Of a stretch of DNA of 11,259 nt, positions 7,101 to 11,259 are shown in pieces. How positions within the stretch are numbered: the stretch's first letter is position 1; each line of letters opens with the position of its first letter. The DNA lies in NCBI GenBank assembly GCA_017405545.1, contig JAFRAF010000175.1, positions 1-11,259 on the forward strand, read 5' to 3'. Origin of the DNA: Oscillospiraceae bacterium (lineage in GTDB: Bacteria; Bacillota; Clostridia; Oscillospirales; Oscillospiraceae). Under the pieces are notes generated by a model. The model made no database searches and had not been told where the DNA came from. It worked only from the letters and a program-made list of their open reading frames with translations. The translations under genes and the position numbers were made by a program.

Positions 7101-7752
7101 GCAGAGACTCCTGTTTGAGAAGAGCGGCAGAGCGGTGTACATGTCCCATCTGGACCTTATGCGCACCATGAAGAGGGCCTTTGCCCGGGCCGATATACTG
7201 CTAAGACACAGCGAGGGCTTCAACCCCCATCCGCTGATAAGCGTGGCATTGCCCCTGTCCGTGGGTCAGGAGAGCGTATGTGAGCTCATGGATTTCGAGC
7301 TTATCGGGGACATGCCCGCTGATTTGATTTCAAGACTTAACGCCGCTCTGCCCGAGGGAATAAGGGCGGCAGAGGCCTACGAGGCCGGCAGGAAGATAAA
7401 AGAGATAAAATGGATAAAGGCACAGTGCCTCATGAGTTATGACGGAGGCTGTACACCGGAGCTGATTGAGGAAATAAAAGGCTTTCTGCGCGCTGACAGC
7501 ATTGTCATCCGAAAGAAGACAAAGCGAGGAGAGGGCGAGCTGGACCTGGCCGCCAATATGGAGCTGCTGGAGCTTGAACGGCAGTACTCCGATACCCTGA
7601 GGCTGGAGCTCCTGGTATCCGCCGCCGAGCCCACTGTAAACCCCGCGCTCATAGTATCGGCCTTTGAGCAGCTCAGACCGGAGCTTGTACCGGATTTTAT
7701 GAAGGTTAGGCGGCTTGAGCTCTACGACAGGGAGAAGAAGGTCTTCAGATAA
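7093..7752 (+). CDS. TIGR03936/DUF2344 radical SAM-associated protein
   Basis: Partner of the preceding radical SAM protein; function unknown. The 219-residue product starts SKQRLLFEKSGRAVYMSHLD and contains 'RTMKRAFARADILLRHSEGFNPHPLISVALPLSVG', the conserved N-terminal block of the family, followed by 'LMDFEL' and a less conserved C-terminal half. In some bacteria the two proteins are fused into one chain, which fits a joint role, perhaps in RNA or ribosome modification, though no activity is known. The start at ATG 7093 is preferred over GTG 7084 because the textbook ribosome binding site GGAGGTGAT (7080-7088) precedes it at proper spacing. It overlaps the upstream gene by 8 bases. The gene seems complete, ending EKKVFR. 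What normally follows in clostridia (rng, rplU, rpmA) is absent; mobile-type DNA begins at once. Confidence 0.88.
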   Translation: MSKQRLLFEKSGRAVYMSHLDLMRTMKRAFARADILLRHSEGFNPHPLISVALPLSVGQESVCELMDFELIGDMPADLISRLNAALPEGIRAAEAYEAGRKIKEIKWIKAQCLMSYDGGCTPELIEEIKGFLRADSIVIRKKTKRGEGELDLAANMELLELERQYSDTLRLELLVSAAEPTVNPALIVSAFEQLRPELVPDFMKVRRLELYDREKKVFR

Positions 7753-8399
7753 CTGAGATAAGCGCAGTTCGGAGCGTATCGCCCGGGAGCTGGGGCTCAG
7801 AGCCGGGACGCAGCAGCGGAGCGCCCGAAGAGTAGACCCGGAGAGCTACCGGGGAGGCAGATACAGGCAGCTGGCCGAGAAGATCAGGCAGGCCGGAGCC
7901 GAGCCGGTGTTCTTCACAGGCAGTTTGACCGTGGATGAGGGCGGCGGGCCCATGGCCATCAACGGCGCCATAAGCGACATGGACGGACGAATAAGAATAC
8001 TCGTCCGGCTGGACAGCGTGAGGATGACTCCGGAGCAGATCGCCGAGCATGAGCTGGGACATCTGGAATTCCGGGGGCAGCCCCACGTCGTGGCGCAGTC
8101 CATGCGCATTTTGGAGGACGAATACGGAGACGCCCTGTATGAGCTGCAGGCGGACTACGCCCGGAGCTTCAGCAATTGCTACGGCGAAGACTGGGTGCGG
8201 TACCTGGAGGAGATATACTGCGACCTTAAGGCGGGCATCAGACGCCGGGGCGCGGAGATCCCCGAGGCGGCCAAGGCCCCGCTGGAACAGGCTCTGGGCC
8301 GGGCGAGGGCCGAGACGGACGGCACCGAGAGCCGGGGACCGCCGAGAGAAGGCGGGGAGTGGTATGCTTCTGATGAAGATTTGATAGAAAGGAGTGAAG

Positions 8400-8582
8400 A
8401 TGATGAACCGATACTGTATAGAGAACGACCGGGGAGAGGAAGTCTGGGTGTCGGAAGAACAACTGGAAAACTACGATCCGGAGGCTTGGAGCAAAATGAG
8501 CGAGAAGGAAAAAGAAGATCTCACTCGCAGAATAATTCAAAAACTAAAAAACAGAGACTTAGGGAGAAAATCAAATACATAA
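8400..8582 (+). CDS. Small hypothetical protein in mobile remnant
   Basis: A 60-residue ORF of unknown function inside the remnant, in a different frame from the zincin fragment. ATG at 8400 (or 8403) follows AAAGGAG (8388-8394) at good spacing. The product is charged: acidic and aromatic early (MMNRYCIENDRGEEVWV, then EEQLENYDPEAW), with a helical, basic tail (TRRIIQKLKNRDLGRKSN). Codon third positions fit this frame better than the overlapping one in the first half, and the DNA is richer in A than the flanking core genes, suggesting foreign origin. Small charged proteins behind polymorphic-toxin or phage genes are sometimes immunity or regulatory proteins; that is a guess here. Confidence 0.5.
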   Translation: MMNRYCIENDRGEEVWVSEEQLENYDPEAWSKMSEKEKEDLTRRIIQKLKNRDLGRKSNT

Positions 8583-8781
8583 GCGCACGTGATCTTGGAT
8601 TCCCTAATGGCACAAGAGACAAGACGGCCAGACTGCTCCCAGAAGAGTTGTGGCAGGAAAGCGGCTGCGCAACCCTATGCGAAATAATCCGTGCGATGGG
8701 ATATGAGCCGGTGCCGTTTACAGGAGAGCTCTATGCAGATGCGGGGGCGGGGAAGGCAACGATACATCATAAAAGACGTCA

Positions 8782-8814
8782 AAGCGCCGGGAGGAAAAAG
8801 TCCTCTCGACGCTT
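8782..8814. terminator. Strong hairpin between the remnant and the HAD gene
   Basis: The arms AAGCGCCGGGAGGA (8782-8795) and TCCTCTCGACGCTT (8801-8814) pair along 14 positions with one mismatch and one wobble, around a five-base loop. On the plus strand it is followed by ATTCTTT; on the minus strand by TGACGTCTTTT. It is about 20 bases past the stop of the minus-strand HAD gene, so it may end that transcript, the plus-strand remnant, or both. The T tracts are not perfect, so terminator strength is uncertain. Confidence 0.55.
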
Positions 8815-8834
8815 ATTCTTTCAGTAAAGCCCTC

Positions 8835-9518
8835 TCATATCTTTTCAAGCAGCTCTTTGAGTTCAAGGAGACTGCAAATCTCATAGTCAGGCGCTGAATC
8901 ACCGGCGCTCTCGTGCCGCGGATTGAACCAAATCGTGCGAATCCCGGCATTTTTGCCGCCCTTTATATCTGAACTCAGGCTGTCGCCCACGATGACGGTG
9001 CTCTCCCTGTCCAGTCCGCCGATCTGTTCAAAGCAACGGTCGAAGAAAGCCCTGTTCGGCTTTTCAACTCCCAGATACTCGGACAGGAAAACACCCTTAA
9101 AGTATTTCTTGATACCGGCGCTGTCCAGCCTGCCCTCCTGAACTGACGCCGTCCCGTTTGACACGAGATAGAGCTCGTATCTGCCATGCAGGGCATCCAG
9201 CAGCTCCGGCGCGCCATCGATAACAAAGTGACCGACGCCGAGGGCTTTTTCGTAGGACCGGGCGGCCGACTCGGGGTCTGAATCCAGCCCGAAGTCCCTG
9301 AACAGCAGGTCAAAACGGCGGAGCTTTAACTGCTCTCTCGTGAGCTTTCCCTGCTCCAGCAGCTTCCACTGATCCCTGTTCACTTCACTGTAGCGTTTCG
9401 CAATATAATCGTCAGCACGTTTACCAAAGCGCTCAAGGGTCGACTTGAGAGCGGCCTTCTCCGCCTTGTGGAAATCCAGCAGCGTATCGTCCAAGTCAAA
9501 TAGGATTGTTCTGACCAT
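8835..9518 (-). CDS. yjjG: HAD-superfamily YjjG-type (non-canonical) pyrimidine nucleotidase
   Basis: Cytoplasmic Mg-dependent phosphatase. E. coli YjjG removes phosphate from nucleotides such as UMP, dUMP and dTMP and from damaged pyrimidine nucleotides (house-cleaning). All four HAD motifs are visible in the 227 residues: DLDDTLLDF with D8 and D10, Ser120 in 'VSNGTAS', Lys153 in 'GVEKPNRAFF', and D179/D184 in 'VGDSLSSDIKGG'. The cap region ('VNRDQWKLLEQGKLTREQLKLRRF') has the helical pattern of YjjG proteins, and the length matches. The start at ATG 9518 has AAGGAG about 7 bases upstream and a recognisable promoter. It is transcribed alone on the minus strand. Substrate preference is inferred from the family; other small phosphoesters are possible. 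Confidence 0.88.
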   Translation of the reverse strand: MVRTILFDLDDTLLDFHKAEKAALKSTLERFGKRADDYIAKRYSEVNRDQWKLLEQGKLTREQLKLRRFDLLFRDFGLDSDPESAARSYEKALGVGHFVIDGAPELLDALHGRYELYLVSNGTASVQEGRLDSAGIKKYFKGVFLSEYLGVEKPNRAFFDRCFEQIGGLDRESTVIVGDSLSSDIKGGKNAGIRTIWFNPRHESAGDSAPDYEICSLLELKELLEKI

Positions 9519-9548
9519 GGGGCACTCCTTACTCTTTGATCACAGTCA

Positions 9549-9577
9549 AGTTTAGCACAGTTTTATATGCTGCGCAA
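9549..9577 (-). promoter_or_regulatory. SigmaA promoter of the HAD nucleotidase gene
   Basis: Read on the minus strand: TTGCGC (9577-9572), a 17-base spacer, then TAAACT (9554-9549) with an extended TG one base before it. It ends about 30 bases upstream of the ATG at 9518. Together with the terminator just upstream, it indicates independent transcription. Confidence 0.55.
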
Positions 9578-9602
9578 CGGGCCGCTGCTCACGCCGGGGA
9601 AA

Positions 9603-9634
9603 AATAAGGATACGGCCTAAACCGTATCCTTATT
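9603..9634 (-). terminator. Intrinsic terminator of the AMP-ligase gene
   Basis: AATAAGGATACGG (9603-9615) and CCGTATCCTTATT (9622-9634) form a perfect 13-bp stem with a six-base loop. On the minus strand the stem runs into further T's (TTATTTTT), the mark of a rho-independent terminator. It lies about 40 bases past the stop of the adenylate-forming enzyme. Confidence 0.85.
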
Positions 9635-9676
9635 ATTTGAATTTATTATGGATTATCGATTCTCAGCGCAATCAGC

Positions 9677-11251
9677 TTAGTCCTTGCTCTCAAAAATGGG
9701 CTTGAAAAGGTTTGCCGCGTTCTCTCTGAGGACCTTTTTCTGCATCTTTCCAAGGGCGTTTTTGGGTATCTCGTCCATGATCGCTATGTATCTGGGCTTC
9801 TTATAGCCGGCCATCTTGTTGCGGCAGTAGTCCATCAGATCGTCGATATCCAGCGCGGCGCCCTCGCTGAGGGTGACGGCGGCGGCCACGGCCTCGATAA
9901 ACTTCTTGTCCGGAACGCCTATGACGGCGCAGTCCTTGATAGCGGGGTAGTCGCGCAGGACGTTCTCGACCTCCTGAGCGTAGACGTTTTCACCGCCGGT
10001 CTTTATCATATCCTTTTTGCGGTCCACCCCGGTGTAGAGACCTTCGGGCGTGCGGACCATCATGTCCTCGCTGTGGAACCAGCCGTCCTTGTCAAAGAGC
10101 TTTTTGTCGGCCTCTGGGGCGTTCAAATAGCCCTTAAGTACCATTGAGCCCTTGAATATCGCCTCTCCGACCTCGCCGTCGGGGACGTCATTGCCCTGGT
10201 CATCCACAAGTCTGCACTGCCAGAGTACGTTCAGATTTCCGCAGCTGCTGGCCAGCTCGGGGTGCTCGGCGATGAACTCCCTCGTATAGGGAGCGCCCAT
10301 GGGGCTGCATATTTCTGTGGAGCCGTATGTCAGGCGGGCAACGGCGTTGGGGAAGAGCTTGAATATGGCGTTTACATAGTCCAGGCAGGATTTTCCGCCG
10401 GCGGGATTTCCCTCAATAACCGATGAGAGGTCATACTTGTCCATGTCAGGATACTCAGCCAGCTTCTGGAAAAGCGTGGGCGGAATGAGGAACACGTTTG
10501 TGGCCTTGTACTTCTCAATGAGTCCCAGTATCTCCGGCGGGTTGGTCCCCTCGATAGGGATGAACGTTCCGGCCAGAGCGAAACATTTGAGCATGGATAC
10601 GAAGCCGCCGTTGTGGAACAGGGGAGCGCTTGTGATCATGACGTCGGGACGGTTGCAGGCGCTGTTTTCAATGGCAAGCATGAGGGAGTAGTCGCGGATT
10701 ACGAACTGTGAACGCAGGACGCCTTTTGAACGGCCGGTGGTGCCGCCGGTGAAGAGTATGAGAGAGCCGTCCTCCGGCTGTACATCCACATCCGGCTCAG
10801 CGTCGTTTTCGTAATTGAGCATGTCCTGGAAATCCACATGTCCCTCCTCGCAGGGTGTGCCCTGACAGGCGATGTGGATGACGGCGCCGCAGTTGTCAAT
10901 GACATCCTTGGCCTGATCGCCCATGTTTCCATCATAAATAAATACGCTGGCGTCCGAGTCGTCAACGACGTTTATGAGCTCCTGGCCGGTCAGACGGATA
11001 TTCAGCGGAACGGCTGCGACGCCAAGCTTCTGGGCTGCCCAGAATATGAATACTGTCTCAGTGCCGTTGCGGAACAGATATGAGATGCGGTCATTGCGCT
11101 CGAGCCCCATTTTCTCGTGCAGATAGTTTGCCACGCGGTTTACGATCTTGTTGAGCTCAAAATAGGTGTAGCTTTTATCGTTGTGAATCATGACTATTCT
11201 GTCCGGGGATACGTTTGCATTGTTTGTTAGAAAGGAACCAACCTGATACAT
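9677..11251 (-). CDS. Class I adenylate-forming enzyme, acyl-CoA synthetase/ligase-like
   Basis: Activates a carboxylic acid with ATP to an acyl-adenylate and then to the CoA thioester. The 524 residues show the ANL-superfamily core motifs: P-loop FTGGTTGRSKG (167-177), YGSTE (309-313), the hinge segment DRKKDMIKTGGENVYAQEVE near 410-429, and the A10 motif NALGKMQKK with the catalytic Lys502. Length and layout (large N-domain, small C-domain from about 410) are those of medium/long-chain or aromatic acyl-CoA synthetases. The acid is not evident. The GWF-x-TGD motif reads GWFHSED (390-396), keeping the Asp but changing the two preceding residues. The ATG at 11251 gives a natural N-terminus (MYQVGSFLTNNA), but only 8 bases of upstream sequence are in the window, with no ribosome binding site visible, so the start is probable, not proven. 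The gene ends at a strong terminator. Confidence 0.88.
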   Translation of the reverse strand: MYQVGSFLTNNANVSPDRIVMIHNDKSYTYFELNKIVNRVANYLHEKMGLERNDRISYLFRNGTETVFIFWAAQKLGVAAVPLNIRLTGQELINVVDDSDASVFIYDGNMGDQAKDVIDNCGAVIHIACQGTPCEEGHVDFQDMLNYENDAEPDVDVQPEDGSLILFTGGTTGRSKGVLRSQFVIRDYSLMLAIENSACNRPDVMITSAPLFHNGGFVSMLKCFALAGTFIPIEGTNPPEILGLIEKYKATNVFLIPPTLFQKLAEYPDMDKYDLSSVIEGNPAGGKSCLDYVNAIFKLFPNAVARLTYGSTEICSPMGAPYTREFIAEHPELASSCGNLNVLWQCRLVDDQGNDVPDGEVGEAIFKGSMVLKGYLNAPEADKKLFDKDGWFHSEDMMVRTPEGLYTGVDRKKDMIKTGGENVYAQEVENVLRDYPAIKDCAVIGVPDKKFIEAVAAAVTLSEGAALDIDDLMDYCRNKMAGYKKPRYIAIMDEIPKNALGKMQKKVLRENAANLFKPIFESKD

Positions 11252-11259
11252 AAGCTTAC

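Larger units (their letters stand above)
7757..8827 (+). pseudogene. Headless fragment of a MuF-type phage/ICE protein with a gluzincin domain
   Basis: An open frame that begins right after an in-frame TGA at 7754 and has no ATG near its start; only weak GTGs at 7832-like positions or 7907 are available. Its first part reads like an internal piece of a larger protein (RIARELGLRAGTQQ, then RQLAEKIRQAGAEPVFFTGS). It carries the zinc motif HELGH (8048-8062) and the third-ligand pattern E-L-Q-A-D (8141-8155), typical of gluzincins. To my knowledge this arrangement occurs in large MuF/minor-head proteins of clostridial prophages and ICEs, often with toxin tails. After about 8360 the frame becomes low-complexity and overlaps a more convincing small ORF in another frame. 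From 8583 to about 8740 it again looks protein-like ('LLPEELWQESG'). I read it as a decayed remnant lacking its N-terminal part; a shorter expressed gene from GTG 7907 cannot be excluded. Confidence 0.6.

Noticed and set aside
8691..8897. Plus-strand ORF (RQRYIIKDVKAPGGK and following) after the remnant
   Set aside because: It runs across the hairpin at 8782-8814 and into the antisense of the HAD gene; no ribosome binding site. A frameshifted tail of the remnant is possible but not supportable.

Overview
The window looks like chromosomal DNA of a spore-forming, gut-type clostridium (Bacillota, Oscillospiraceae-like). Three things point there: the moderately high GC with strong GGAGG-type ribosome binding sites, a SpoIVFA/SpoIVFB-like pair next to the paired TIGR03960/TIGR03936 radical-SAM genes, and a FecCD-type metal-chelate ABC transporter. 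No species can be named from the sequence alone.

Positions 1-3248 hold a plus-strand ABC importer operon: a solute-binding protein cut by the left edge, a FecCD-family permease, and an ATPase with an unusual C-terminal glycine-rich domain. The operon ends at a hairpin (3270-3328) that can also serve the convergent gene. That gene is prsW (3343-4068, minus), an intramembrane protease.

A roughly 200 bp divergent intergenic region follows, with an extended -10 promoter for prsW and an inverted repeat upstream of the next operon. From 4271 to 7752 the plus strand carries a tight series. It starts with a short SpoIVFA-like membrane protein lacking the usual extracytoplasmic domain and an M50 site-2 protease of SpoIVFB type. 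It continues with a B12-binding/radical-SAM protein (TIGR03960 type) and its partner (TIGR03936/DUF2344 type). In many clostridia the last pair is followed by rng and rplU-rpmA; here it is not.

Directly after the partner gene comes about 1.1 kb of accessory DNA (7753-8834). It holds a headless fragment resembling the zincin domain of phage/ICE MuF-type proteins, a small ORF of lower GC with a good ribosome binding site, and a strong hairpin. This is the most likely trace of a mobile element in the window.

The right part is minus-strand and ordinary: a YjjG-type HAD nucleotidase (8835-9518) with a recognisable promoter, a perfect 13-bp stem terminator (9603-9634), and an acyl-CoA synthetase-like adenylate-forming enzyme (9677-11251). 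I found no RNA genes, CRISPR array or intact insertion sequence, and no clearly new multi-gene system. The best leads are the ATPase C-terminal domain, the reduced SpoIVFA, the neighbouring PrsW and site-2 proteases, and the mobile-element remnant at the break in the radical-SAM cluster.
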